Shown here piece after piece: positions 25,404 through 36,200 of a stretch of DNA of 64,000 nucleotides; the stretch's first letter is position 1, and every line of letters starts with the position of its first letter. The notes beneath the pieces were generated by a model. The model had not been told where the DNA came from, ran no database searches, and saw only the letters and a program-made list of their open reading frames with translations. The DNA is from Gemmatimonas sp. UBA7669. Lineage in GTDB: Bacteria > Gemmatimonadota > Gemmatimonadetes > Gemmatimonadales > Gemmatimonadaceae. The DNA lies in contig NZ_DLHL01000011.1 of NCBI RefSeq assembly GCF_002483225.1, positions 124,001 to 188,000 of the forward strand, written 5' to 3'. Made by a program: the position numbers and the translations under genes.

Positions 25404-26483
25404 ATGACCGTTGTCGTTGTGGACCCACATCATCCCGACCCAGAGGTGCTGGCGGAGGCCGCCGCGCGTCTCAGGCGCGGCGACCTCGTGGCCTTCCCCA
25501 CCGAGACCGTCTACGGCCTCGGCGCCAACGCGCTCGACGCGGATGCGGTTGCGCGCATTTACGCCGCCAAGGGACGTCCGGCATGGAACCCGGTCATTGC
25601 CCACGTGGCCAGCATCGCAGAGGCACGTCACTTGGCCCGCCACTGGCCGGCGAGCGCCGAGGCACTGGCCACGGCCTTCTGGCCCGGCCCTCTCACGCTG
25701 GTGGTGCCACGGGCGTCCCATGTGCCCGATGTCGTGACCGCGGGCCTCGATGCCGTCGGCCTGCGTGTGCCCGACCATCCCGTGGCGCTGGCGCTGTTGC
25801 GCGCAGCTGGGGTGCCGGTGGCCGCGCCGAGCGCCAATCGCTTCACGCACATCAGCCCCACCACGGCGGCGCACGTCGTGCGCTCACTCGGCGAGCGGGC
25901 GCCGCTGGTGCTCGATGGCGGTACGTGTCGGGTGGGCATCGAAAGCACGGTGGTGGACTGCACCGGCGACGATGTGGTGATTCTGCGTCCCGGCATGCTG
26001 GGGCGCGAAGGACTGCAGGAGGTGCTGAATCCACTGGGTGTGATGGTGCGTCACGCCACGGCGCGGCATGTGGAGCACGACCTCACACAACTGGACCAGG
26101 CCGACACACCGCGAGCGCCGGGCATGGCCGATCGGCACTATGCGCCCCGCGCCGACGTGTGGCTCTTCGACGCGGATCAGCGCGGGGAGGTGGCTGCCGC
26201 GCTGGAAGCCCGGGCCGCTGCCAGTGCGTCGTCACATGGGTCATCCCATGGGCCGAACGGGATCGTGGCGTTGCTGCGCACCGGCCCATGGCGGCATCCG
26301 AGCCCGGTCCCCATGCAGGAGCAACTTCTGCCCGATGATCCGGCGCGCTATGCCGCCGGCCTGTATGCGGCACTGCATGAGGCGGATGCACACGACGCCG
26401 CCCTCATTCTGCTCGAGGCGCCGCCGGCTGACGATCCCGCCTGGGACGCGGTTCGTGACCGGGTACGCCGCGCTGCGCGTTGA
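25404..26483 (+). CDS. tsaC: L-threonylcarbamoyladenylate synthase (Sua5 type)
   Basis: 359 aa. The YrdC domain covers about 10-205 (LRRGDLVAFPTETVYGLGANA, IYAAKGRPAWNPVIAHV, FWPGPLTLVVPR, AAPSANRFTHISPTTAAHV) and a Sua5 C-terminal domain about 235-355 follows after a linker; this makes it the long Sua5 form rather than short TsaC. It condenses threonine, bicarbonate and ATP to threonylcarbamoyl-AMP for the t6A37 modification of ANN-decoding tRNAs. Start at ATG 25404 is preferred over a TTG at 25380. It lies 21 bp upstream of fabI. Confidence 0.95.
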   Translation: MTVVVVDPHHPDPEVLAEAAARLRRGDLVAFPTETVYGLGANALDADAVARIYAAKGRPAWNPVIAHVASIAEARHLARHWPASAEALATAFWPGPLTLVVPRASHVPDVVTAGLDAVGLRVPDHPVALALLRAAGVPVAAPSANRFTHISPTTAAHVVRSLGERAPLVLDGGTCRVGIESTVVDCTGDDVVILRPGMLGREGLQEVLNPLGVMVRHATARHVEHDLTQLDQADTPRAPGMADRHYAPRADVWLFDADQRGEVAAALEARAAASASSHGSSHGPNGIVALLRTGPWRHPSPVPMQEQLLPDDPARYAAGLYAALHEADAHDAALILLEAPPADDPAWDAVRDRVRRAAR

Positions 26484-26504
26484 ACTCCGAGTATTATTCC
26501 TGTC

Positions 26505-27419
26505 ATGCTACCCATCGACCTGACCGGCAAGCGCGCCCTCGTGGCTGGCGTTGCCGACGACAACGGCTTCGGCTGGGCGATTGCCAAGGCTTTCGCCGAA
26601 GCGGGCGCCAGCGTGTGTGTGGCCACATGGCCGCCGGCGCTCAACATCTTTCTCAATCTGCTGGAGCGCGGCAAGCTCGACGACTCGCGGCGCATGCCCG
26701 ACGGCTCGCTGCTGACGTTCGAGCGCATCTATCCGCTCGACGCCGTGTTCGACACGCTGGACAGCGCCCCCGAAGAGATCCGCGAGAACAAGCGCTACAA
26801 GGAACTGGGCGACTTCTCCATCGACGGTCTGGCCTCGCGCCTTGCGGCCGACTTCGGCGAGCAGCCCCTCGACATCGTGTTTCACTCGCTGGCCAACGGT
26901 CCCGAAGTGAAGAAGCCGCTGCTTGAAGTCTCGCGCAGCGGTTATCTCGCCGCCTCGAGCGCCAGCGCGTATTCGTTTGTGTCCATGGTGCAGCGCCTTG
27001 GGCCGCTCATGCGCCCCGGCGGCGCGGTGGCGTCGCTGACCTACATGGCCAGTGAGCGGGCCATTCCCGGATACGGCGGCGGCATGTCGTCAGCCAAGGC
27101 CCAGCTCGAGAGTGACACGCGCGTGCTGGCCTACGAAGCGGGCCGCAAGTGGGGACTGCGCGTGAACACGATCTCTGCGGGTCCGTATGCGTCGCGTGCC
27201 GCATCGGCCATCGGCATCATTGACACCATGGTGCGTTACTGCGCGGCCAACTCGCCGCTGCCTGAAGAACTCTCGGCGCGCGAAGTCGGCACCACGGCGG
27301 CGTTTCTCTGCAGCCCGCTGGCCAGTGGCATCACGGGCAGCACCGTGTACGTCGACAAGGGCTACCACGCCATGGGCATGGCCGTGGCACCGCCAGACAC
27401 GGCGCGCGACCCGCGCTAA
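26505..27419 (+). CDS. fabI: Enoyl-ACP reductase FabI (plant/Chlamydia-like form)
   Basis: 304 aa. NADH-binding Rossmann start GKRALVAGVADDNGFGWAIAKAFAEAG, then the insert WPPALNIFLNLLERGKLDDSRRMPDGS that marks the longer plant-, Chlamydia- and apicomplexan-type ENR, and the active site YMASERAIPGYGGGMSSAKAALES-like segment with the catalytic Tyr and Lys. Reduces trans-2-enoyl-ACP in fatty acid elongation (type II FAS). This form is usually about 300 residues; E. coli FabI is 262. It would be expected to bind triclosan. It follows tsaC after 21 bp. Confidence 0.95.
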   Translation: MLPIDLTGKRALVAGVADDNGFGWAIAKAFAEAGASVCVATWPPALNIFLNLLERGKLDDSRRMPDGSLLTFERIYPLDAVFDTLDSAPEEIRENKRYKELGDFSIDGLASRLAADFGEQPLDIVFHSLANGPEVKKPLLEVSRSGYLAASSASAYSFVSMVQRLGPLMRPGGAVASLTYMASERAIPGYGGGMSSAKAQLESDTRVLAYEAGRKWGLRVNTISAGPYASRAASAIGIIDTMVRYCAANSPLPEELSAREVGTTAAFLCSPLASGITGSTVYVDKGYHAMGMAVAPPDTARDPR

Positions 27420-27434
27420 GCTCCACCTCCGCAC

Positions 27435-29378
27435 GTGGCTTCCACCGACCGGTCCTCATCGGACCATCCATCGTCAGTTATGCCGTCCGCGCGAGGCTTC
27501 GGTTTGCGCGCGCGGCTGTTCATCATGGTGCTGGTGGCCACGCTGCCGCCCACCATTGTGGCATGGTTGGTGGAACCTCTGCGGGGCGGATGGACCGGGC
27601 CGGCGCTCATTGCGGCGGCCATGGCCTTCTCCTTCGGCTTGGCCTTCGTGCTCGGCTCCAGCATGGTGCAGTCGGTGGAAGCCCTCATTCACGATGCGCA
27701 GGCCCTCTCGGCCGGCATGGCCGGTCACCGCTCCCAGGTGCGCTCGAGCGACGAGATCGGTCAGTTGGCCGTGGCGCTCAATCACATGGCCGACACCGTC
27801 GAGCGCCGCAACGCCGCGCTGGCCGACAATGAGCGTCGCTATCGGTTTCTGTTCGACTCGAATCCGCTCCCCATGTGGGCCTGGGACGCGGAAACCACCA
27901 ACATTCTCGCCGTCAACGAAGCCGCGATCGACAAGTACGGCTACGATCGCGAGCGTTTTCTTGGCCTCACCATTCTCGATCTGATCGACGAGTCAGAGCG
28001 CGCGCGTTTCGGTCAGGCGCGGCTCCCCTTCCTCGAATCGAGACAGGCTGCCGGCACCTGGACCCATCGCACGGCCAGCGGCGAGCGTGTGGAGATGGAT
28101 GTCATCACCACCTCGACACGCCGTCTGGGTCGCGCAAGCTGGTTGTCCGTGGGCATCGATGTATCGGCCCGCCGCGAAGCCGAGCGGGCGCTGGCCCGCA
28201 GTGAGGAACAACTGCGTCAGTCGCAGAAGCTCGAGGCCATTGGCACCTTTGCCGGTGGCATCGCGCACGACTTCAACAATCTGCTGACGGCCATGCTCGG
28301 GTACTGCGACCTGCTGCTGCCGCAGTTGGCGCCGGATAGCGCCATTCGCCGGGACATCGGCGAAGTGCGAGCGCTGGCAGTACGTGGCACGGAGTTGTCG
28401 CAGCAGATCCTGTCGATGAGCCGGCGTCACGTGGTGCAGCCCACGGTCTTCGACCCCAACGACGTGGTGCGCGGCATGCACCGCCTGCTGCGCCGCGTCA
28501 TCGGCGAGAATATCGCGCTGGAATGCACGCTCAATGAACAGGTGGGGACGGCACGTGCCGACGTCGGACAACTCGAGCAGGTGCTGCTCAACCTGGCAGC
28601 CAACGCCCGCGATGCCATGCCAGACGGCGGGCGTCTGTCGGTGGACACGCTGGTGCTGGAGCCCTTCGACGTGCGGCGCCTCAACCTCGACCCGACGCAG
28701 GATTGGCTTTGCATTCGCGTACGCGACACCGGCATTGGCATGACGGAGGACGTGCAGGCGCACATCTTCGAGCCTTTCTACACCACCAAAGACGAGGGCA
28801 AGGGTTCGGGTCTTGGTCTGGCGTTGGCCTACAGCATGATCGACCAGGCAGGCGGTGAAATCCGTGTCGACTCGGCCCCGGGCGAAGGCACCACCATGTA
28901 TCTGCTGCTGCCACGACTCAGCGATGCCGTGGTGACGCTGCCTCCTGTGGAGGAATACCACGAGCAGCTCGCGGGTACGGAAACCGTGCTGCTGGTAGAG
29001 GACGAGGATACGGTGCGCAGTGTGGCCGCGGCCGCGCTCGAACGTCGCGGCTATCGCGTGCTGGTGGCCGATCACGGAGAGGCCGCCATTGCCATTTCGC
29101 GTGAGTATCCCGGCGTCATTCACCTGCTGGTGAGCGATGTGGTCATGCCCGGTCTGCATGGTCGTGAGGTGGCGGACCGCGTCGTTCGCCTGCGTCCCGG
29201 CACGCCGGTACTGTTCATCTCTGGCTACACCGATGACGCGCTGCTCGAGCGCGGTGTGCTGGAAGGCGATGATCGCAGTCTGCTACCCAAACCCTTTACC
29301 TCGCTGGAACTCGCGCGCCGCGTGCGTCTGGCCATCGACGAATCAAAGGGACTGCGTACGCCGGTGACCGTGTCATGA
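27435..29378 (+). CDS. Membrane hybrid histidine kinase (HAMP, PAS, HisKA, HATPase, REC)
   Basis: 647 aa from GTG at 27435; an ATG at 27480 is an equal alternative. Two hydrophobic helices about 26-44 and 52-74 sit close together, so there is no periplasmic sensor domain. HAMP about 75-125, PAS about 133-255, HisKA with His278 in GGIAHDFNNLLTAML, HATPase about 385-500 (DTGIGM, GSGLGLAL) and a receiver with Asp568 in LLVSDVVMPG. The stop overlaps the ATG of the next gene as ATGA. The output of the receiver is unknown. Confidence 0.92.
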   Translation: MASTDRSSSDHPSSVMPSARGFGLRARLFIMVLVATLPPTIVAWLVEPLRGGWTGPALIAAAMAFSFGLAFVLGSSMVQSVEALIHDAQALSAGMAGHRSQVRSSDEIGQLAVALNHMADTVERRNAALADNERRYRFLFDSNPLPMWAWDAETTNILAVNEAAIDKYGYDRERFLGLTILDLIDESERARFGQARLPFLESRQAAGTWTHRTASGERVEMDVITTSTRRLGRASWLSVGIDVSARREAERALARSEEQLRQSQKLEAIGTFAGGIAHDFNNLLTAMLGYCDLLLPQLAPDSAIRRDIGEVRALAVRGTELSQQILSMSRRHVVQPTVFDPNDVVRGMHRLLRRVIGENIALECTLNEQVGTARADVGQLEQVLLNLAANARDAMPDGGRLSVDTLVLEPFDVRRLNLDPTQDWLCIRVRDTGIGMTEDVQAHIFEPFYTTKDEGKGSGLGLALAYSMIDQAGGEIRVDSAPGEGTTMYLLLPRLSDAVVTLPPVEEYHEQLAGTETVLLVEDEDTVRSVAAAALERRGYRVLVADHGEAAIAISREYPGVIHLLVSDVVMPGLHGREVADRVVRLRPGTPVLFISGYTDDALLERGVLEGDDRSLLPKPFTSLELARRVRLAIDESKGLRTPVTVS

Positions 29379-29914
29379 TGAACTGGATCCTGCTGGTGAT
29401 GGGCCTTGTGGTGGCCGTGGTGGTGGCCCTGATGCTCGGCGGCATGATGGCACCCAAACAGCGTCGCGTCGTGCGCGGCATTCGCCTGCCCGTCACGCCG
29501 GACGAGGCCTGGCCCGTCGTGCGGCAGGTGGACGGCCCGCCGCGCTGGTGTGCATCGCTGCCCAACATGCGTGTGGTGCAGGAACAGGACGCGGTGCAGC
29601 TGGTGCTCGATGTGCTCGACGACGACAACGTGGTCACGGGACAGTGGCAGCTGGCGGTGCTGCCACTCGCACAAACCGGCCTGATTCCACAGGGCGAGGA
29701 GCAAACGGCGGTGGCCTCCCTCCTGGTGCTGGCCGAGCAGTCATCGATGGGCAATCCCGTCATGCGCATGGTGCGCAGCGTGGACCGCGGCGCGGGACGT
29801 GTGGACACGTTTCTCGAAGCCGTGGCGCAGCAGTTCGGCGTGGACGAGCGCGCCACCGACGTGAGCGAAACCATTGGCCGACTGGTCAGCGCCTCCCGCC
29901 GCTCCGCTGACTGA
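29375..29914 (+). CDS. Membrane-anchored SRPBCC-like protein
   Basis: 179 aa. One N-terminal transmembrane helix (WILLVMGLVVAVVVALMLGGMM) followed by a domain with RGIRLPVTPDEAWPVVRQVDGPPRWCASLPNMRVV, the start of a SRPBCC (polyketide cyclase/START-like) lipid- or ligand-binding fold; the assignment is by pattern only. Its ATG overlaps the stop of the kinase gene, so the two are translationally coupled and it may present a ligand to, or dampen, that kinase. The MFS gene begins 41 bp before its end. Confidence 0.6.
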   Translation: MMNWILLVMGLVVAVVVALMLGGMMAPKQRRVVRGIRLPVTPDEAWPVVRQVDGPPRWCASLPNMRVVQEQDAVQLVLDVLDDDNVVTGQWQLAVLPLAQTGLIPQGEEQTAVASLLVLAEQSSMGNPVMRMVRSVDRGAGRVDTFLEAVAQQFGVDERATDVSETIGRLVSASRRSAD

Positions 29915-31103
29915 CAGCGCGCCCGAGCGCTGGCGCATGCTGGCGCTGTTGGCGACGGCCGAGTTGCTGGGCATGTCGCTGTGGTTTGCCGGCAGTGCGC
30001 TATCCAGTCGCTATGCGGTTGCGTGGCAGCTTGATGCCGCGGCAACCGGCTGGCTCACCACCATCGTGCAGTTGGGCTTTGTGGCCGGAACGGCCATGTC
30101 GGCGTTGCTCAATCTGGCCGATATCGTGCCGTCGCGGCGTCTGTTTGCCTGGAGTGCGGTAGGTGGAGCGCTCTGCAACGCGCTGCTGCTGGGCGCTGAC
30201 TCCTTGAGTGCAGCCCTGCTCTGGCGATTTGGCACCGGCGTGGCGCTGGCTGGTGTGTATCCGCCGGCCATGAAGATGATCGCCACCTGGTTTCGCGTGC
30301 AGCGTGGCCTCGCCGTTGGCACCATCGTTGGCGCGTTGACCGTGGGGAAAGGTGTGCCGTATCTGGTGCATGCGTTTCCAGAGGCCAGCAACGCGGTGGT
30401 GTTGGGCACGGCCTCGGGTGGCGCCGTTGTGGCCGCGCTGCTCGTGTGGTTCGGCTATCGGGAAGGCCCCTATCCGTTTCCGCCGCGCCCGTTCTCCTGG
30501 CGTCTTGTGCATGACGTCGCCACTGGACGTTCCTGGCGGCTCGCGCTGGGCGGGTACCTGGGTCACATGATCGAGTTGTACGCGGCGTGGACGTGGATTG
30601 CGGCCTTCATCACGGCCAGCGTCGTCGCGTCATCCGGCGGAACGACCGCATCGACCGAATCGCTGGCGTCGCTGGTGTCGTTCGGTATGCTGGCAGTGGG
30701 CGGACTTGGTTGCCTTTGGGGCGGCATCATGGCTGACCGACGCGGGCGGCCGTGGTTGGTGAACACGGCCATGACCGTGAGTGGGAGCTGTGCACTGCTC
30801 ATGGGGCTGGGCTTCGGCCGCAGCCTCTGGCTGCTGGTACCGCTCGCGCTGGTGTGGGGATTTTTCATCATTGCCGACAGCGCGCAGTTCTCGGTGCTGG
30901 TCACCGAGAGTGTGCCACCGCACGCCGTGGGTACGGCGCTCACGCTGCAGACCTCCATTGGTTTTCTGCTCACGGCCGGTGTCATTCAGTTGGTGCCGCG
31001 TGTGGTGGCCTGGTCCGGCTGGCCCGTGGCCTTTGCCATGCTTGCCGTGGGCCCATTGCTGGGCGTACTCAGCATCCGGCGCCTGCAGCGTGCGCCCGCC
31101 TAG
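29874..31103 (+). CDS. Major facilitator superfamily transporter
   Basis: 409 aa with about 12 hydrophobic helices. The A-like motif between helices 2 and 3 is weak (LADIVPSRR), while the helix-8/9 loop has WGGIMADRRGRPW, a good MFS conserved loop. Inner-membrane secondary transporter; substrate unknown. It starts at TTG 29874 within the SRPBCC gene, overlapping by 41 bp; an ATG start at 29937 (MLALLATAELLGM) would remove the overlap and may be the true one. Its stop overlaps the convergent kinase gene by 4 bp. Confidence 0.85.
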   Translation: MADWSAPPAAPLTDSAPERWRMLALLATAELLGMSLWFAGSALSSRYAVAWQLDAAATGWLTTIVQLGFVAGTAMSALLNLADIVPSRRLFAWSAVGGALCNALLLGADSLSAALLWRFGTGVALAGVYPPAMKMIATWFRVQRGLAVGTIVGALTVGKGVPYLVHAFPEASNAVVLGTASGGAVVAALLVWFGYREGPYPFPPRPFSWRLVHDVATGRSWRLALGGYLGHMIELYAAWTWIAAFITASVVASSGGTTASTESLASLVSFGMLAVGGLGCLWGGIMADRRGRPWLVNTAMTVSGSCALLMGLGFGRSLWLLVPLALVWGFFIIADSAQFSVLVTESVPPHAVGTALTLQTSIGFLLTAGVIQLVPRVVAWSGWPVAFAMLAVGPLLGVLSIRRLQRAPA

Positions 31104-33178
31104 ACGTCGCGTACCCCACGCACACGCTCCACCGCGTTGAGCAGCTGCTCCATGGTGAAGGGCTTCTCGAGAAAAACGGTTTCGGCGCCCGACGCGTCGG
31201 GCAGACTCTGCTCCGAGTAGCCACTCACGTACACCACGGGCAACGCCGGCGACTCGAGCCGCAGCCGTTCGACCAACTCGCGGCCTCCCATCTCCGGCAT
31301 GCGCAAATCGGTGACGACGAGATCGATTTCGTGGCGATGTTCGTGCCATACCAGCAGCCCATCGGCGCCATGTCTGGCCTCGAGCACCGTGTGTCCCTGT
31401 CGCTCGAGCATGCGCCGCGCCGCCGATCGCACGGCACTTTCGTCCTCAACAAGCAGAATGGTCGCTCCATCCGAGCGGCGCGGCACCACGCGTGGTGTGT
31501 GCGCGACCGGCGAGCGTGCGCCGGACGCCACCGGGAAATACAAATTGAACACGGTACCGCGGCCCGCTTCACTATCCACGGTAATGGCGCCACCAAACTG
31601 CTGCACAATACCGAACACGGTGGCCAATCCGAGCCCGGTGCCCGAACCCACGGCCTTGGTCGTGAAGAACGGCTCGAACGCGCGGGCCCGCGTGACGTCG
31701 TCCATGCCGTGACCGGAGTCCTTTACGCGCAGACGCACGGCCGGCCCTGATGGCATGCCGCCCAGACGCGCCGCATCATCGGGCGCGACATGCACCAGCG
31801 CGGAATCAATGCTGAGCGTGCCGCCACGCCCATGCGAGCCGTGCGCCTCGGTGAGCATGGCGTCCCGCGCATTCACGGCGAGGTTGAGCAGTACCTGTTC
31901 GAGCTGGCCACGGTTGCCCCGAATGGGTGGTAGGCTGGTGTCGAGATGCACATCCAACACGATCTCCTCACCAATGACGCGGCGCAGCAGCGACTCGGCG
32001 CCTCGCACCACCTCACTCACGTCGAGCGGTTGCAGCGTGACCGTCTGCTTGCGACTGAAGGCCAGCAACTGCCGCACCAGCTCACGCGCGCGCTCCGTGG
32101 CGCGCCCAATCTCCTCGAGGTCGCGTCGAACCGGGTGACCGGTGGGCAGATCGTCCTGCGCAAACGCGAGATTGCCCGAGATGACCGTGAGCAGGTTGTT
32201 GAAGTCGTGCGCAATGCCACCGGCCAACTGTCCCACCGCTTCCATTTTTTGCGCCTGTCGCAAACGCTCCTCGAGACGTTCACGCTCGGTTTCGTCTTCC
32301 ATGGCGCCAATCATGCGCAGGACGCGACCCTCGTCATCTCGCACCGCATACCCGCGATCCACCACGGCACTCCAGCCACCATCGGCGCGCCGAAAGCGAT
32401 ACGCCGCGTGCCAAGCGGCGTGCTGATCGGCCACGTGGTCGGGTTGCACCGTGCGACTCAGGTCCAGCAACGTGTGCACGGCGCGCGCGTGGTCATCCGG
32501 ATGCACGCGCTCGGCCCACCACGACAGCGTGTTCTCGACGTCGGCGCGCGAATAGCCAAACACCCGCTCAATTCCGTCGCTCCACACCAGGCGGTTGCCC
32601 GGCACATCCCAGTCCCAGATCGCGCTGTCGGTGGCGCGCGCGGCCAGCGCATAGCGCTGTTCACTGTCGCGCAGCGCCACGATGGCGCGCTCCCGTTCGG
32701 CATCGAGACGCTTGCGCTCGGTGATGTCGAGCACCGTGCCCACGAAGCGCGTGGCCTTGCGCTGACCGTCGTGTTCCACGAACAACGCCCGACCGCGCGC
32801 GGAGATGATGCGTGATGCGCCATCCGGCGTGGTGATGCGATATTCGGTGGCGAAGCGGCCGTCACCCATGGGATCGATGGCACGACTTACCAACTGCTTG
32901 GTGGGCTCGCGGTCCTCCTCGTCGATCAGGGCGAGGAAGCGTTCATAGCGAATGGCGGCGCGGGGCGGGACTCCGAAGATGGCGCAGGTGCGCTCATCCC
33001 AGGCAATGAGATCGGAGGACAGATCCCAGTCCCACATGCCGACGCCCGAGGCGTCGAGCGCCAGCTCGAAGCGCGCTTGCTGATCGGCGCGGCGATCCCC
33101 GCCACGGCGTTTCTCAAAGATCGTGGGAGCGGCGTCGCCCCCTGTCGGCATGGATTGCACGGGTCCTCGGCGAGGCAC
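31100..33178 (-). CDS. Soluble hybrid histidine kinase (PAS-PAS-HisKA-HATPase-REC)
   Basis: 692 aa, no membrane helices. Two PAS/PAC domains (about 35-160 and 170-305), each closing with a DITERK / DETERERL-type motif, HisKA with His324 in GGIAHDFNNLLTVISGN, HATPase about 430-555 (DSGHGM, GTGLGLAT), and a receiver with Asp624 in VVTDLRMPEMGG. A cytosolic redox-, light- or oxygen-type input through PAS is possible but no cofactor-binding residue can be named. The ATG at 33151 is an alternative start. The receiver has no output domain. Confidence 0.92.
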   Translation of the reverse strand: MPRRGPVQSMPTGGDAAPTIFEKRRGGDRRADQQARFELALDASGVGMWDWDLSSDLIAWDERTCAIFGVPPRAAIRYERFLALIDEEDREPTKQLVSRAIDPMGDGRFATEYRITTPDGASRIISARGRALFVEHDGQRKATRFVGTVLDITERKRLDAERERAIVALRDSEQRYALAARATDSAIWDWDVPGNRLVWSDGIERVFGYSRADVENTLSWWAERVHPDDHARAVHTLLDLSRTVQPDHVADQHAAWHAAYRFRRADGGWSAVVDRGYAVRDDEGRVLRMIGAMEDETERERLEERLRQAQKMEAVGQLAGGIAHDFNNLLTVISGNLAFAQDDLPTGHPVRRDLEEIGRATERARELVRQLLAFSRKQTVTLQPLDVSEVVRGAESLLRRVIGEEIVLDVHLDTSLPPIRGNRGQLEQVLLNLAVNARDAMLTEAHGSHGRGGTLSIDSALVHVAPDDAARLGGMPSGPAVRLRVKDSGHGMDDVTRARAFEPFFTTKAVGSGTGLGLATVFGIVQQFGGAITVDSEAGRGTVFNLYFPVASGARSPVAHTPRVVPRRSDGATILLVEDESAVRSAARRMLERQGHTVLEARHGADGLLVWHEHRHEIDLVVTDLRMPEMGGRELVERLRLESPALPVVYVSGYSEQSLPDASGAETVFLEKPFTMEQLLNAVERVRGVRDV

Positions 33179-33261
33179 GAACCGTACGAACGATCCGGCG
33201 CTCTGTCGGACCGCGGCCGCCGAGTGGCCCCATTGGGGGCCACCCGACGGCGATACCTCAA

Positions 33262-36200
33262 TTACACGCCCATTTCCTCTTCCGCGCTAGTGTTGCGCGC
33301 AGCAGGCGTGTCGGCTGGCTTCACCTCAATGGCCGGATGCCCGTTCTTCTTGAGGATTTCGTCGATTGGTGGAATGAGCTCCTGGTATGCCTTGCGCAGC
33401 TCCACCAGATAGCCCTCGAGTTCCTTGGTCAGCAGGTCGAACACCTGCTGAGACTGCTTCGTGGGCCGGGCCTCGGCGCTGCCCACCACACCGGCCAGCG
33501 CGGCGATCTGGTTGTTCACCTTGATCGGGTAGTTGAGCGGATCCTGGCCCGACTGGTTCTTGACCTGGTAGATCTCCGCTTCCATGGCGCTGATGCGCTG
33601 GTCGAGCGTCTTCACCAGCTGCGCGTAGCGCGCCGAATCGGCGCCCACCTGATTCATGCGCGACACCGCCTGCTGACGCACGTTGCGCACGGTGCGCACC
33701 GCATCGTTGGCGTCGGTGGTGCGGTCACGAATGGCGATGAGCAACTTGTACTGCGCCACGAGGTCGGCCTGCGTGGCGTCGCTGCGCGGATCCTTGCGCA
33801 CGACGAGGCGCGCATCACCGGCCGGCGCACCGTCAACCAGCAGACGCACCGTGTAGTTGCCCGGCGGCACCAGCGGTCCGTTGGTCACGCCCGCCCACAT
33901 GATCATGCCGGGGAAGGTCGTGGCATCGGGCTCGCGCAGATTCCACGAGAAGGTGTTCATGCCCACGTTGTTGGTGGGCGGCCGATCGCCCGCCACCGAA
34001 CGACGTCCACCGGGGCCGGCCGCCGCCTGCTGCATGTCGCTCGCGAACGACTTGATGGTGCGGCCTGTGGAGTCGCGGAACTCGATGGTGACCTTGTTGG
34101 CCTTGTCCTTGAGCCAGTAGTACACGATGGCGCCGCTGGGCGGATTCTGCCCCACCTGCGTGTCGCCGCCGCGGCCGAAGCCCCCGCCCCAGTTGATACG
34201 GTACGACGGACGCGGCGTGAACAGATGCGCCTTCTTGGCCAGCACATCGGCGCTCAACTGACGCAGCACGCCGATGTCGTCGATGACATAGAACGAACGG
34301 CCATGCGTACCGGCAATGAGGTCGCCCTCCTTGATGGCCAGATCGTGCACGGGCACGATGGGCATGTTGCGCTGCATCGAGAACCAGGTTGCACCGTCAT
34401 CAAGTGACGCCCAGATGCCGCGCTCGGTGCCGGCAAAGAGCAGGCCCGGACGGACTTCGTCTTCGCGAATGACGCGCGTGAATTCGTGCGCCGGGATGCC
34501 ATTGGCCTTGCCGCTGCCGTCGATGCGCGTCCAGGTCTTGCCGAAGTCCGTGGTCTTGAAGAGGTAGGGCTCGTTGTCATCCATCTGGAAGCGATTCGCG
34601 GCCACATACGCCGTGCCGGCGTTGAAGCGCGAGGCTTCGATGATGGAGATGCGCGCCCACTCACGCTCCTTGAGCAGCGGCGGCGTGACGTTGGTCCAGC
34701 TCACGCCCCCGTTGCGCGTGACGTGCACGAGGCCGTCGTCGGTACCGGCCCAGATGGTGCCCTTGAGCACCGGCGACTCGGCAATGGCGAACACCGTGCC
34801 GTAGTACTCGACGCTGGTCTGGTCCTTGGTGATGGGTCCGCCCGAGGGGCCCAGCGTGCGCGGATCGTTGCGCGAGAGGTCGGGGCTGATGGCCGTGTAG
34901 CTGTCACCCTCGTTCGTGGTCTTGAAGAGCACGCTCGAGCCCACATACAGCGTGCGCGGGTCATGCGGGCTCACGACGATGGGGAAGGTCCACTGCATGC
35001 GGTACTTGGCATCCTTCGCATCGTGACCCATGGGGTTGAGCGGCCACGGATTCACATCGCGCGTCATGCCGGTGCGCATGTCCTTGCGCGTGAGATAGCC
35101 GCCGTAGCTGCCGGCAAACACGATGTCCGGATTGTTGGGCAGCGCGGCAATGAAGCCCGACTCACCACCACCCGCGTCCTTCCACATGTCGATGGTGATG
35201 CCACCCGGTGCGCGCGACGGACCGCAGAGCGTGCTGTTGTCCTGCTGCGCGCCGCAGATCTGATACGGGAAGTGGTTCGTGGTGGTGACGTGATAGAACT
35301 GCGCCGTGGCGAAGTCGAGATCGGTGAAGGTCTTGCCCCCGTCGGTCGTGACGTTGGCGCCGCCGTCATTGGCCTCGATCATGCGGTTCGGATCATCCGG
35401 CGCAATCCAGAGATCGTGCGAATCGCTGTGCCCCGTGTTGATGTTGCTCCAGGTCTTGCCACCATCGCGCGACACCTGGAACTGCACGTTGCTGGCGTAC
35501 ACCACGTCGGGGTTCTTGGGGTCAGCGTAGATCTTGGTGTAGTACCACGCGCGCTGACGCAGTTTGCGTTCGTCGTTGACGCGCTGCCACGTCGCGCCGG
35601 CGTCGTCAGAGCGGTACACGCCGCCCTCATCGGCTTCGATGAGCGCATACACACGGCGGCCGTTGCCGCTCACGCTGATACCGATGTTGCCCCAGAGGCC
35701 CTTGGGCAGGCCGGGGTTCTTCGTGATTTCCGTCCAGGTGTCACCACCGTCGGTGGTCTTGAACATGCCCGACCCCTTCCCGCCCGACACCAGCATCCAC
35801 GGCTTGCGATGCGCCTGCCAGAAGCCGGCGTAGAGCACGTTGGGGTTGGTGGGGTCCATGACGAGGTCGGCCGCGCCGGTGGAATCGTCGCGGAAGAGCA
35901 CCTTCTGCCAGGACTTGCCACCGTCCTTGCTGCGGAAGATGCCACGCTCGGCGTTGGGGCCCCACACATGACCCTGTGCCGCCACGTAGACGAGATCCGG
36001 GTTGGTGGGATGCACACGCACCTTGGCGATCTGGCGCGTGTCATTGAGGCCGATGTTGGTCCAGGTCTTTCCACCGTCGGTGGTCTTCCACATGCCGTCA
36101 CCGTGCGACACGTTGCCGCGAATGGCGAACTCGCCGCCGCCCACGTACACGACGTCGGGATTGCTGGGAGCCACCGCCACCGCGCCAATGGTGCCGCCGA

